Source: Beverwykella pulmonaria
Taxonomy: Eukaryota > Ascomycota > Dothideomycetes > Pleosporales > Melanommataceae
Assembly: GCA_001599595.1 (NCBI GenBank)
Contig: BCHH01000003.1
Location: forward strand, 1,090,421 to 1,154,420
DNA: 64,000 nt
Reading direction: 5' to 3'
Shown here in pieces: positions 23,056 to 34,623 of this stretch. Position numbers and translations under genes: made by a program. Under the pieces are notes generated by a model that was given only the letters and a program-made list of their open reading frames with translations, searched no databases and was not told the DNA's origin. Positions within the stretch are counted from its first letter, which is position 1, and each line of letters begins with the position of its first letter.

Positions 23056-24186
23056 ATGACCGCCACCGACCCTCATCACCACCTCTCCTCGTCGTCGTCG
23101 CCTCCCCCGACCCCCCCCGCCGCCGACCTTATTCAGAGGCTAAAGGCAGCCTCGATCTCAAGCCCATCCCAAGAAACCACCGCCGCCACCACCACCACTA
23201 CCACCACCATGGGCGAGCTCACCGCCCTCTCCCGCACCCCGAGCAACACCTCGGAAGACAGCGTCTCCCTCCACCAGCGACGTCCCTCGACACCTCGTGC
23301 CCAAACCGACCCCTCGCCCGACATGCTCCCCACTCACCACCCGCGCCCACGGAACCGCTCTCCCTACTCTCGCTCTCACCTTCGCTCCAACAGCGCGTCC
23401 AGCTCGCTCAGCGCACCGCCCATGATGCGTGCACACTCGCTCCCCACCGTCATGAACCCGACTGGCCATCTCTCCCTCTCGCCCTCCCCCCTCCCCTTGG
23501 CCCGGCCATCCTCGCCGCTCCGCTCACCCAAGCGGACGCGGAGCCCTTTCCGGACTCAAGAAGACTCCTACGTGCATTCTGGCGCCCCCAGCGTGTGCGA
23601 CATCTCCGAGGACGCCGAGTTGGAACTGACCCCAAAGGCCGGGGGCGGACTGGTGCACACCACCCCTCTTACCAATCTGCACAGCACTCTGAGTGCGCTG
23701 CCCAGGGCTGGCCGGCGACGGCCCGCTTCACCTCTGTACCAAGTCTCCGTTCCTTTTGGCACTCCCACAAGCGCTTCATCCGTCAGCACGCCTACGTCTA
23801 CATCTTCCTCGCCCTTGCTCTCAGCAACCAAGTTCAACGAGCCCTTCCCCGGCGTGAATTCCCACTACCCGTCGTCTCTCACTTCCTCCTCGGTCCCCTC
23901 CACGCCGACCTCGATGCGCTCACGGAGTCCCTCCATCTCGTCGCTCGAGACCATCGAGGACATCCCAGACGCGGAACTGGAGGCCATTGAGGAGGAGCGC
24001 ATTGCCAGATTGAAAGCCGCTGCGGACCGGGAGAAGGACGGCGAAGAAGGCACTCGGAGGGCTAGTCTCGACGTGCCAGGAACCGCACGCCCGTTGTTCG
24101 GCAAACGAGACTCAAGGAAGAGGTGGAGTGTGTGCGGCGCTGAGAGGCGGGGAGATCTGGACCTGGAGACCATCTGGGAAGATTGA
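23056..24186 (+). CDS. Disordered Ser/Pro-rich basic protein
   Basis: Single-exon 376 aa protein. It is rich in Ser, Pro, Thr and Arg, with Thr and Ser runs near residues 45-52 and many SP/TP dipeptides (RSHLRSNSASSSLSAPP, PLRSPKRTRSPFR), suggesting a heavily phosphorylated intrinsically disordered protein. The C-terminus is more ordered and acidic: SLETIEDIPDAELEAIEEER followed by an Arg/Lys-rich helix, then KRWSVCGAERRGDLDLETIW at the very end. That ending is a block I recognise from ascomycete proteins annotated only as basic proline-rich. The start was chosen at the first ATG (MTATDPHHH); the internal ATG at 23209 is an alternative. No enzymatic domain. Function unknown. Confidence 0.75.
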   Translation: MTATDPHHHLSSSSSPPPTPPAADLIQRLKAASISSPSQETTAATTTTTTTMGELTALSRTPSNTSEDSVSLHQRRPSTPRAQTDPSPDMLPTHHPRPRNRSPYSRSHLRSNSASSSLSAPPMMRAHSLPTVMNPTGHLSLSPSPLPLARPSSPLRSPKRTRSPFRTQEDSYVHSGAPSVCDISEDAELELTPKAGGGLVHTTPLTNLHSTLSALPRAGRRRPASPLYQVSVPFGTPTSASSVSTPTSTSSSPLLSATKFNEPFPGVNSHYPSSLTSSSVPSTPTSMRSRSPSISSLETIEDIPDAELEAIEEERIARLKAAADREKDGEEGTRRASLDVPGTARPLFGKRDSRKRWSVCGAERRGDLDLETIWED

Positions 24187-25080
24187 AACACAGGACTACA
24201 GATTGAGCATGCAGGGGTTTTCGACATTCAACGAAAAGATCGACACGTCTGTCGATGTATATTGCATTGCCGGGTGTTCCGGGCTCAGCATTCAACGGCG
24301 TTTGGGAAATAATCTGGCTTTAGCTTTCGTGTCTTTTCGGGCGGCTTTGTCCCTTTTCAGTCGTTTGGTCCCCGTTCAATTCGATACACTCCTTAGGAAT
24401 AAGGGCTGTGAGTATGAGAAACGAATAGGTGGTTCCTCCATACATACGGCACAAATACAGCACATGATGCATTCGATTACAGCAGCATGATACCCTCCTA
24501 CAACTGCAAGGAGCATGGGGTTTGGAATTTGCAGATCTTGGGCGCATGGCTTAGCAAACTGCTAGTCGGAGTAACACTCCCTAAATTATACACCAAATAT
24601 TATTTATGAGACGGTGTTGCTCTGATCCAAGACCAATACTGGCGTTTCAATCCCGGCTTTGACCTCGTGCATGTCTATCGTATCTAGGTTCATCTCGTGG
24701 GTCATGGACCTGTGACAAATTTGGTAGGTATCCCCGAATGGGAGATTTCCTCCGCCATCCCACCATCTTTTTTTTTGGCCTTTCTCAGCATGACGAAGCT
24801 CGAAGGGGAGTTATTTACCCCGCTTTGCTCCGGCCAGGATCATACCCTCAACCAAAGGGCCGCTCTTCTCGCCGGCCTGACATATCAATTGCAGCAACTT
24901 CGGACTTATGAAGAGATAGGCAGTGCAATTACTAAGTTAAGTGGAGACGCGCAAAACTATACGTACAAAAGGATAGCTGGCCCAGCTCCGAGCTTCACAT
25001 TACCAAACCCATACAACCCCTCGCTTTCCCATTAACCACAACGAAGCCAATTCCACCCAACATCTAAGAAATAGTAGAAC
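24187..25080. other. Intergenic, no gene recognised
   Basis: A 112-codon frame at 24697-25035 ends just before the oxidoreductase start, but it resembles nothing known and is probably 5' leader. Nothing else is visible. Confidence 0.5.
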
Positions 25081-26088
25081 ATGGCAAAAATAATCCACCT
25101 CGGCGTCATCGGCACCGGCTGGATAGCTCACGACTACGTCTCGCATGCCCTTACTACCGGCAAATTCTCCCTCGGGGCCGTGTACTCACGCAAGAGCGAG
25201 ACGGCACAGGAATTCGCGTCCAAATACCCAGAGCACAAAGCCGCGCTGTACACGTCCCTCGACGACCTTGCCGCCGACAAAGACGTAGACACCGTGTACA
25301 TCGCCTCACCCAATCTCTTCCACTACTCGCAAGCTAAACAAATGCTGGAGGTCGGCAAGAACGTCATCCTCGAGAAACCCGCCACTGCCACGGAGAAGCA
25401 GTTGGATGATTTATTTATCCTCGCGAAAGAGAAAAAGGTAGTCCTCGTCGAAGCATTCCGCCACGTCCACGAGTCCAACTTCAAAGTCCTCAAATCCTCG
25501 ATGCCGAAGGTGGGGAAGTTAATGGGCGCGAATCTATCCTACGGCCAGTACTCGTCGCGGTACCAGAAGGTGCTCGAGGGCGAAACCCCGGCGGTGTTTG
25601 ATTTGAAAATGGCAGGGGGCGCGTTGGTGGATCTAGGCGTATATCTCGTTGCTGCGGCCGTGGAGCTGTTCGGCGAGCCGGAATCGAGTACGTACTATCC
25701 GATCATCATCAAGACGGGCGCAGACGGTGGCGGCACGCTCGTTCTGAGGTACAAAGAGGGGTTCAACGTCGTTCTCACGGCGTCCAAAGTCTTTGCGTCG
25801 ACGGCGCCAAGCGAGGTGTATGGCGAGAAGGGCACGCTGGTCATCCCCACTGTCACCGACATCGAGACGGTTACGTTCCTCGATTGCCAAAAGAAAGGCG
25901 AGAGGGAGGAGCTGGGGGGGAAGAGGGAGCCGCTGAATTTGAAGGAGGAGGCGCAGGAGCATGCGAGGATGATTTTGGAGCGGGACTGGGCCGCGATGCA
26001 GAGGTGGGAGAAGCATAGTAAGGGGGTTGTGAGAGTTTTGGAAGGGGCGAGGAGAGCGAATGGGTTGTTGTTTCCCGGGGAGACGTAG
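25081..26088 (+). CDS. Gfo/Idh/MocA-family NAD(P)-dependent oxidoreductase
   Basis: Single-exon 335 aa protein, normal length for the family. The Rossmann dinucleotide site is at the N-terminus (HLGVIGTGWIAHDYV). The conserved EKPATATEKQ motif at about residue 98 carries the Lys of the family's active site, and VVLVEAFRHVHESNFKVL follows. The C-terminal alpha/beta domain includes KMAGGALVDLGVYLVAAAVE. The closest described activities are trans-1,2-dihydrobenzene-1,2-diol / D-xylose dehydrogenases, which oxidise sugar or diol substrates in the cytosol; the actual substrate cannot be told from sequence. The end codes for an Arg/Glu-rich helix (MILERDWAAMQRWEKHSK). Its neighbours give no pathway context. 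Confidence 0.9.
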   Translation: MAKIIHLGVIGTGWIAHDYVSHALTTGKFSLGAVYSRKSETAQEFASKYPEHKAALYTSLDDLAADKDVDTVYIASPNLFHYSQAKQMLEVGKNVILEKPATATEKQLDDLFILAKEKKVVLVEAFRHVHESNFKVLKSSMPKVGKLMGANLSYGQYSSRYQKVLEGETPAVFDLKMAGGALVDLGVYLVAAAVELFGEPESSTYYPIIIKTGADGGGTLVLRYKEGFNVVLTASKVFASTAPSEVYGEKGTLVIPTVTDIETVTFLDCQKKGEREELGGKREPLNLKEEAQEHARMILERDWAAMQRWEKHSKGVVRVLEGARRANGLLFPGET

Positions 26089-26811
26089 GCGAGAACCTTT
26101 TCCCAAATTCGTATATAGTTAAGAGTATCCGAAACTGCATTGGAGGACGTCATCCGTACACCCCAGCAAATCACGTGTGGGATATCCGACATGACACTCC
26201 CACTGTGATATAGATAATGGTATCGGGAAGGGACATGCTAGGCCCTGTTACCAAAGCACTGAGAGATGCTCGGATGAGTGCTCGCATTGTCGATAGAGGA
26301 GTATAGTGAGCTGGAGTGGTCTCTGAATGTGTGGTTTTGTGGATTTGATTTGATTTGATTTGAATCTGTAGACCTGTATCATACAACTACGGTGCCAATG
26401 CTCAGACTCGGAGTTTTATGGTTTTCATCATTTGAGAACATTCTGAATGCTTTTTCAAACCTGAAACACCTACTGATATGCCGACAATTGCGTACAACAG
26501 TATATAACACGTGCCCGAACTCCATTACACTCTTTACAACCTATTCCATACAATATAGATCTGAACAGGGGGCAAGCCCGAATTTGTGCCCTCATCCACG
26601 GAGCAATGTCTTGTTGTACCAGGCGATCCCGATCCCGACGCTTCAAAGCAAGTGCCAAGAACAGCCATCGACCTTGGCATTGCTGTAACAAGCCCTCTTC
26701 TTGATCTGTGGCGGAACCCGCTTGACCTGATGGTGGGCCTTTTTGATCCATGGCTGGCATACCGAGAGTCTTAGTATATGTACATTGTGCAAGCGAAACA
26801 TGCACTGCGCT
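26089..26811. other. Intergenic between convergent genes
   Basis: A short TTTGATTTGATTTGA repetition lies near 26342-26363. No coding frame with recognisable content. Confidence 0.5.
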
Positions 26812-27802
26812 TCATGACGTTACTTTCGAGGCGGCGACCGAGCTCTTCCGTGGCTGCGTGGCCAACCCCTTCTTCATGAGGAGCGGGATGATGTCGGCGG
26901 CCTTTGTGCGGTTGATGAACTTCCGGCAGACGGGGCATTGGGAGCGTTTTGGCTCGTTGGGACCTGAGCGGTTCTCGCCAGCGATGAGGGCTTCCATGAG
27001 GCATGTATGGCAGAAGAGGTGGCCTGCACGCTAATCAGCATCTAGGGGTGACGGAGAGGGGCTCAGCACTGTACTCACCGCATGACGTAGCGGTAATGTC
27101 CGTGGGGGTGTCCATGCAGATGACACAGGTGAAGCTATTGAACGTGGTGGGCTTCTCTTCCGGCTTCTGCTGGGTCTTGGCGGCGTCGGCCCGCTGCTTC
27201 TGCAGAATCTCTTGCGCCGAGACCTTGTCGTCTGAGAGGTCTATCTCCTCGATCTTGTGCTCGGGCGGGGGCGACTCGCGCTTGGTAGACGCGGAGGCAC
27301 CTGGGTCGAGCTTCGTTCGCTTCGTAGACGGGCCTGGCGTCACACTGTTTCGCTTTCGACGTGCTGCGGGCGCGGGGGCCGGGTCGGGTTCGTGGGTGAG
27401 GTCGACGTAGCCGTTGGGCAGGCGCGAGGATCGGCTGCGTGTCGGCGGCATGGCGGGCGTGTCGACGTCTACGTACGGGAGGACTGGGGAGTGGGGTCGT
27501 CTTCGCGGAGGAGAGGCCTGCTGGTGGTAGCCAAAGGGCAAGAAGCTGGGCTCGGTGGGTTGGGAGACGGGATTGAGGATGTTGTCGAGGAAGCTGGGGG
27601 GCGGCGATAGCGAGAAGTGGAAGGCGTCGTCGAAGTTGGAGGGCGCGGGCCAGTCGACCGAGGCGTAGTGGTAGAGGTCCGGCTGCTCTCTGTTTGCTGC
27701 GGGTGTTGCTGCTGCTGCTGCTGCTGCTGCTGCCGCAGCGTGCGTGAAGTTGCGTTGGGATTGGCCGTTGGGGTTGGATGAATTTGGATCCGAAGCAGAC
27801 AT
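26812..27802 (-). CDS. RING-finger protein, Slx8-like SUMO-targeted E3 candidate
   Basis: Two exons (27802-27079 and 27023-26812, intron 55 bp) give 311 aa. The N-terminal two thirds is disordered, with a run of about eleven Ala near residue 22 encoded by a GCT-type microsatellite. Two acidic hydrophobic stretches, YVDLTHE and IEEIDLSDD, look like SUMO-interacting motifs. A C3HC4 RING fills the C-terminus (about 222-290): FTCVICMDTPTDITATSCGH, LFCHTCLMEAL, SQCPVCRKFI. The order SIM-like motifs then C-terminal RING is that of Slx8/RNF4 ubiquitin ligases that act on sumoylated nuclear proteins. The assignment rests on this architecture and is likely rather than certain. Divergent from MIP1 with 317 bp between the starts. 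Confidence 0.8.
27708..27732. repeat. GCT trinucleotide microsatellite
   Basis: About eight GCT units in the coding sequence of the RING protein encode a poly-Ala run on the minus strand. Confidence 0.9.
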
Positions 27803-28119
27803 TGTGGCATGCAGATGGGCTCACGGACGGACACACAGACAGGGCGGTCACCACGGGCAGCTTGGAGAGCGTCTGGCGCTGAGGGATGTGATCTGTATGA
27901 GCTTCGTACCCGGCCAGCATGATGGCGTCTCCTCCCTCCGAACGATCGTCGCTGGCACCGTCAGCCCTGCGGCGCGTGCCACATTTATTGTTAAGCTGCA
28001 GAAGCTCAGACCATCGAATTGCTATCGCCAAGAGTTCGCGACCACCACCAGAGTCACCGACACCACCCCCAGGCTCGACTGTCTTTCCCCCACCTCCACG
28101 GCGGAATGCAACAGCTATT

Positions 28120-31100
28120 ATGCGCTGCAGCCACCGCGCCACCCTCGCCTCCAAGCTCGCAACTCGCCCACGGCTACCCCCCACAGTTCTGACGTCCCTC
28201 GCTTGGGGCGCATCGCGACGATGCCTCGCCACGATCCAGTCTGCACAGGAAGAGGGCGGTAGCGGCACGTTACGGGGCCTGTCTGGTACACCGTTTCTCC
28301 CATTTGCTTTTAGATCGGTCGTTAAGTTCTACAGTACCATCGGATGCCCGCTTCAACGAGATCGGGGTGCAGCAACTCAGCAGCCATGTCCACGCCCAGG
28401 TCTTCCCGGGCGCAAGCACCTCCCCACCTCCCGAACTCGTCGAGCTCTCCAAGGACCACCTCACACGCCATGAGCTGCTGGGGAAGAACCAGGACTCCAG
28501 TCCGCCCGTGGGCTTCGACCTTCCCGCGCTGCAGGGCTCGACGCTGGATGAACACTTCTACAAGCTGGGCATGGACTCCGCCGAACCGTACTTGAGCATG
28601 GCGAAGAAGCTGGCCTGGGCGAATCCTCCACCGAAACCACGAAAATGGGTGCGGCGGAGCGGGTGGACCAAGTACCACCAAGACGGAACGACGGAGGCGG
28701 TGGATGCGCCGGACGAGACCATGTTGACGTTTGATACCGAGGTCATGTGGAAAGAGACGTCGTTTGCCTGTATGGCGTGTGCTGTGAGCCCAACCGCGTG
28801 GTATGCCTGGCTCTCGCCCTGGCTGCTGGGAGAGTCGAAGTCGGACCGGCACTTGATACCCTTGGGCGACAGTACGCAACCGCGCATCATTGTTGGACAC
28901 AACATCGGATACGATCGAGCGCGCATCGCCGAGGAGTACCATATAAAACAGTCCAAGAACAGCTTCATCGACACCATGTCATTGCATGTTGCCTCCAACG
29001 GCATGTGCTCACGACAACGGCCGTCGTGGATGAAACACAGGAAGAGCCGGGAATTGCGAGAGAAGATTGCCACCGATGAGGAGAACGCCGACCTGTCGCA
29101 CTTGCTGGACTCGGGCGCCCTGCCCGACGAGGAGGAGGAGCTGTGGATTGGCAGGAGTGCGGTCAACTCGTTACGGGATGTTGCCAAGTTTCACTGCAAC
29201 ATTACCATCGATAAGGCGCGACGAGAGTACTTTGGCGAGCTGGACCGCCCGGGAATTCGAGAAAAGCTCGACGAGCTTCTGGACTACTGCGCGGCGGATG
29301 TGGAGATCACGCATAGAGTCTACCAGAAGGTCTTCCCTGTGTTCCTCGAGACCTGTCCGCATCCTGTGAGTTTTGCCGCGCTCCGCTTCATGGCCGCCGA
29401 GATTCTGCCGGTCAACGAAACCTGGGATGCCTACACCGCGAATGCCGAGGCCACTTTCCACACATTGCAGGACGCCGTGCGGGAACGTCTTGTTCGTCTG
29501 GCAGAGAAGGCAGTGGAAGTGAAGGACCAGCCGGACGTGTACTCGAAAGACCCCTGGCTACGCCAGCTCGACTGGTCGGGGCAGGAAGTGAGAATGGTAA
29601 AGGGGAAGAAGAAGAATGACCCTCCGAGACCCGCGGCCCGTCAGAAGAAGCCGGGCATGCCAAAGTGGTACAAAGATTTGTTTGCAAAGAACGACGCGCC
29701 CATGGCCTTGACAGTCCGCACACGCATCGCCCCGATTCTGCTGAAACTGAGCTGGGATGGCAACCCGCTCGTCTGGTCCGACAAGTATGGCTGGACGTAT
29801 CAGGTGCCGATGGGTGAGGTGTTTGCTTATAACGCGAAGGGCATGAGGGAGCTGGACATGTCGGAAGAAGAGGATCTCCGACTACGAGACGACACAAAAC
29901 ACCGTTACTACAAGATCCCGCACAAGGATGGCCCGCTTGCACGATGTGCCAATCCACTGGCGAAGGGCTACCTGGCGTACTTTGAGAAGGGCACGCTCAC
30001 GTCGGAGTATGCCTATGCGAAGGAGGCGCTGGAGATGAATGCATCTTGCTCGTACTGGATCAGCGCAAGAGACAGAATCATGTCCCAGATGGTTGTCTAC
30101 AATAAGGAGGTGCCGGAAGCACCGAAGCTGACATCGGCCTCCGGGAAGGGCAGAGGGAAGAAGGTCGGCTTCATTCTCCCGCAAATCATCCCCATGGGCA
30201 CCATAACGCGGCGAGCCGTTGAAAACACATGGCTCACAGCAAGCAACGCAAAGGCCAACCGCGTGGGTTCGGAGCTCAAGTCCATGGTTCGGGCACCAGG
30301 GGGGTACTGCTTCGTGGGAGCTGATGTGGACTCCCAAGAGTTGTGGATTGCTAGCTTGATTGGAGACGCCACGTTCAAGCTGCACGGGGGGAATGCCATT
30401 GGCTTTATGACGCTCGAGGGAACCAAGGCCGCGGGCACAGATTTGCATTCTCGGACAGCGGGCATTCTGGGGATATCTAGGAATGACGCCAAGGTCTTCA
30501 ATTATGGGCGGATTTATGGAGCAGGGCTGCGGTTTGCCGCCACGCTCCTTCGCCAGTTCAATCCCACCTTGACCGAGTCGCAAACCTCGGAAACGGCGAA
30601 CGCTTTGTACCAGACCACCAAGGGGAAAAAGACCACAAGGAAACAGATGCATGAGCGGCCATTCTGGAGGGGCGGGACAGAGTCGTTCGTCTTCAACAAG
30701 CTGGAAGACTTTGCCGAACAGGAGCGACCACGAACGCCCGTGCTAGGGGCCGGCATCACGGAGGCACTCATGCGGCGGTATCTCACCAAAGGCGGCTTCA
30801 TGACATCGCGCATCAACTGGGCCATTCAATCGTCGGGCGTCGATTATCTCCACCTCCTCATTGTGAGCATGGACTACCTCACCCGCCGCTTCAACCTGAA
30901 CGCTCGACTGTCGGTCACGGTCCACGACGAGATCCGCTATCTCGTCAAAGAAGAGGACAAATACCGCGCGGCCATGGCTCTACAAGTCGCGAACGTCTGG
31001 ACGCGGGCCATGTTCTCGCAGCAAATGGGCATCAACGAGCTGCCCCAGTCCTGCGCCTACTTCTCCGCCGTGGACATCGACCACGTGCTCAGGAAGGAGG

Positions 31101-31627
31101 TGGACATGGACTGCATCACGCCCAGCCACAAGACCAAGATCCCGCACGGCGAGAGCCTCGACATGGTCGCGCTCCTCGCCAAAGGCGACCCGGCGCGGCT
31201 TGATCCTTGCATAAGCCCCGCGGAGCCGTTGAATGTCGAGCAATACGCGACCACCTACACGCCCCGCACGCCCGTCATGGCGGCGCTTGAAGGCAACGAC
31301 GCGACCTCGCCCGCTTCGCTCGCATACCTCAAAGCGCAGATCACGCGCGACGACAAGGAGCTCCGCGAGATCATGAAGCAGTTCCGACCTCGGCGCGCTC
31401 CGGTCACGAAACGCTCGAAAGAGGAGCAAGTGGACTACGACGACTACGACCACGACGCTCTAGACGCCAGCTTTGCGAACTACCAGCAGATGGCGCACTT
31501 GATGCCGGTGGATGAGCCATGGCAGGCCACGAGGTTCACGAAGAGCTGGGAGCATACGAAGACGGGCGGGTGGCATCCTCTTTCTACGAGGGGGAGAGAG
31601 CCGTCGAGGGTGGCGGGGAGGATGTAA
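28120..31627 (+). CDS. MIP1: Mitochondrial DNA polymerase gamma catalytic subunit
   Basis: Replicates and proofreads mitochondrial DNA. Exons 28120-28258 and 28335-31627 (intron 76 bp) give 1143 aa. The N-terminus (MRCSHRATLASKLATRPRL) is an Arg/Ser/Ala-rich mitochondrial presequence. Proofreading exonuclease motifs: FDTEVMW (about 180), GHNIGYDRARIAEEY (234) and LDYCAADVEI (362). Family-A polymerase motifs: A, GADVDSQELWIASLIGDA (708); B, NDAKVFNYGRIYGAG (763); C, TVHDEIRY (909). The acidic residues of all six are present. The C-terminal extension past motif C, about 230 residues, is charged, as in other filamentous fungi. The start was chosen at the ATG that begins the presequence; an upstream in-frame extension exists but lies in the promoter shared with the RING gene. 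Confidence 0.96.
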
Positions 31628-32515
31628 TGGGGATGGAGTTGTGTGTGTATGTGTGTATTTGGAGTGTTATTGTATATATCTGTATGGTCTACTGTGTATG
31701 GAAAAGGGTCGGGTGGTTGGTTTGGCTTCGGCTTGGGTCGGCGCTTGGGAGGCAGCAGCATGGAAGCATCGCGACATCGCGGCATCGCGGCGGCGCGGCG
31801 TCGTCGTTGACACTTCACTTTTCTATGTTGCACATGGTAGCTACATGGCACGAAGCGCGCACAGAATATCAAAACGTTCATGTGTTCCCCTCTCCAAAAC
31901 ATCGGCTCACCTCTCCAGAACATCGGCTCACCTCCTCCAACCATCGGCTCACCTCTTTTGGTCGTTCGTTGGTCACCCCACAGACCACCACTCGAATTAC
32001 CCAATCGTGGGGTGGTGCCGCCAAGCCCGGGGGTCCAGATCTGCAGCCGGCAGGCACACGCGGAACAGAGCCCCTTGTTGCTCGTGGGATTTCACCGCCT
32101 CGCCCCATTGCGCCTCGCATCGAGCTCGCCTCAGGAGAGAAAATTGTGCACTGTGCATCGTCGCCCCTTTTGCTTATTGTGGACTGACCCATCGTGCCCA
32201 CTCTTTCATAAATATCGCATACCAAAGGCTGACTTCCCCGCGTTCTTGAACTCTATCATTGATCGGGAAGGTGAGTGAACGAAACATGAACCGGACATCG
32301 TGAAGGGAAACTGATACGTGGCGCTAGACCATATATTTGGCATCCGCCTCCCTGCCGTCTTGCCGTCTGCCCGTCTTGCTCACCGACAACAACAACTCCT
32401 CCTCCAACGCTACCAATCGCCTCCACCAACACGCACAACTCGTCCAACATCCCTCTACAAGTCCACGAATACCTAGCCACCTACCATCCAAAACCTCCAC
32501 CCACCCACCTTCACG
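31628..32515. other. Intergenic with a short tandem repeat
   Basis: Holds the 3' flank of MIP1 and the promoter/leader of the next gene. Apart from the three-copy repeat at 31900-31960 no structure or gene was recognised; the long overlapping frames (up to 245 codons on +) are low-complexity and unlike any family. Confidence 0.5.
31900..31960. repeat. Three tandem copies of a ~21 bp unit
   Basis: CATCGGCTCACCTC recurs three times with short C/T/A-rich spacers, roughly 21 bp apart. A small minisatellite with no evident role. Confidence 0.8.
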
Positions 32516-32835
32516 ATGCTATTCACACGCCTCCCCATACGCGCCGCCACCCTCGCAGGCCGCCGCGCGCCTGCCTTCTGCGCCGCCCGGTGCAACTCCT
32601 CGTCCTCCAGGAGCGCGGGCAGGATCATGGAGATGGCGGCGCGGGCCGAGCGACCTAGTCCGCTTGAAGCCTCTGTGCCCGTCATGTGGGCCGTCTGCGG
32701 TGCCTTGGTGTACACGGCCTTCAACCGCATTGATGAGAAGAGCGGGAGTGAGAACGTGCAAACGGTACACAGCCATGAGCTACCCGGTCCTTTTTTCACC
32801 CTGGCGCTAACGCGGCACAGTTGCTCATCGTCTAA
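32516..32835 (+). CDS. Small mitochondrial single-span membrane protein
   Basis: Exons 32516-32764 and 32821-32835 give 87 aa. The intron (56 bp) has GTACAC and CACAG ends with a GCTAAC branch site; the last exon has only five codons (LLIV and stop). The N-terminus MLFTRLPIRAATLAGRRAPA is an Arg-rich amphipathic presequence. One hydrophobic span follows (VPVMWAVCGALVYTAF), then a short hydrophilic end. This design is common in small inner-membrane subunits or assembly factors of the respiratory chain, but I do not recognise the specific family. Proximity to MIP1 may be coincidence. Confidence 0.6.
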
Positions 32836-34068
32836 ATCGAGTGTTTTACATTACGGATACCCCATTCCCGGTTCGAACTTCACAGCCGTCGGTTTTGCAT
32901 TGGAGATTGCATAGCGTGCGTTCGTGGCATAGAACTTTTGGAATGGGCTTGCATTGCTTGCGATTACTGGCTTGGACTGCGCGTTTAGGCTGGTTTTTTT
33001 TTCACATTACGTTTCGGGGTTTTAGGGAATAGGAATAGGCGGACCCCCCCTCTTCGTGCAGTGGGTTGGCTGGTCGGCCTGGGAATATCTATGGCGATGG
33101 CTCGCAAAGGATAACGGACTCGAACTTGGTATAGAAACACACATGGATACTGGGGAATGGGACGGGATTGGTGCGCGGTGGATGGCCTCGTCATCCTCCT
33201 TTGGCGTTAGGGTAGTATATTCGCGTTTGGTGCAGTTGTTCAAAAGTTCCAGCACTTGGCTATTCAATTCGCGCTTCTCCCTTCAATCAACTCTGCATCT
33301 TGCTCGTCCATCGTCATCCCACGTTTCTGGGACGTGGCTTCGGGGCATGTGACATATCATACCATCTTTTCCCCCCGCCAAGAAGAAATACACGCCACTG
33401 CTTTGCGCCGCTACACAGCGACACTTCAAGCCTACCTCGACTAAAACTTCCCTGGCGCCTGAAAATCGTATGATCTGGTCTATCGCTGAGAACTGGCACA
33501 CCAAAAGCCTCATACCGGGCAGGGGTGGTAGTAGTGGTCGTGACCATGACGACTCCCATGTCAACTTTTACTCTTTCCCCCTCTTCTCCATCTAACTTCA
33601 CGGCTCTTGCAGATATAAAACTTCCACCTACCCAGATTTTCAACTTCTCACTCACAGATGTTGAGTGGACCTTGACTAACATATGGACAGGAGAAGTTAA
33701 ATATTCTGCTCTGAGCGTCGGAGACTAAAACTGCCTTAGACGAAGAACATGTGGGTCGTTTGGTGCGCGCGGGACTAAATTCTTGTTGCGGGACACATGT
33801 ACCAAGCTCGTGCGCGCTGCCTGGGCTGTCGGTGTAGGCTCTAGCATCCGCTTTTGGATCCGACTCTGCGGTGAATCTTACTATCCTACTTTCTGTATTC
33901 GCACGAAAAATGTAAGCGCTCGGCAAAGTAAGTGGTCGATCATTCATCAATGACATGAATCGAGCAATTTGACAGTCCTTCAATCTGCTAACCGAGAAAA
34001 AAACTTGCTCACGTTAAGAGCCCAGTAAGTTGTACAGGAGCGGAAGCATCAGAATACACCATAAACGA
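32836..34068. other. Intergenic, no gene recognised
   Basis: A few frames of 60-120 codons on both strands, none with recognisable content. Confidence 0.5.
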
Positions 34069-34623
34069 TTACTCAGCCAACCGTTCGTCAACGACGATCC
34101 TCCCGGCCCCATTGTCATCTCCACAAATCACCAGTTCGGCTTGACTGTCTCCGTTGGCTTGAGTTCTTGTACCAACCCTTACTTTTTTTCTCCAGCGAAC
34201 TCCTGAGAACAATGCCACTGCTGCAATTCTCGAATGCTACAGGCCGCGGCAGAGAGTTGTATGCTAAGATCAAGAGTTCATTGATAGAGTCCCATGCATC
34301 GCTTGACCTTTTCATCTTTCCGAGGACAAGCATATGTGCAAGGGCTAGGATGACGTGCATGCAAAGCAGCGCAACCGCAGCCTGCTGGGGCGCGTGTTCG
34401 AGTGGCCAAGCAGTCTCATACTTGCAGGACTCGTAATGGGCCTTGACATAGGGTTCTGCGGGATTGCGGGATTTGGAGATGTTCTTCCCGCTGATGAAGC
34501 TGTCGTTGACGATCGGTTCGGACAGGAGATCTGGGTCCAGTAATACATCGTGTGCGTACTCTAGCTGGTACATGTACCCTACGTGAGATAGAGCATTGAT
34601 GAAAAATAGAGACACGGCATACC
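34069..34623 (-). pseudogene. Fungal membrane-protein fragment with frameshift
   Basis: The minus strand encodes the C-terminal exon of an ascomycete multi-span membrane protein of unknown function. It starts after an acceptor-like TATAG: YAVSLFFINALSHVGYMYQL, then a loop (PIVNDSFISGKNISKS), a second span AAVALLCMHVILALAHMLVL and the conserved tail SSDAWDSINELLILAYNS. The frame continues to 34115. At a run of seven A (about 34182-34188) a one-base shift would instead give a hydrophilic tail rich in V, G and E that ends at 34069, as expected for the family. The N-terminal exons were not found upstream. It is therefore a truncated and probably frameshifted copy. Confidence 0.55.

Noticed and set aside
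24697..25035. 112-codon frame just upstream of the oxidoreductase
   Set aside because: No recognisable domain; fits a 5' leader better than a gene.
27135..28268. 377-codon minus-strand frame over the RING and MIP1 genes
   Set aside because: It lies in another frame over the RING-protein exon and crosses the shared promoter; composition is Arg/Pro-rich shadow sequence with no domain.
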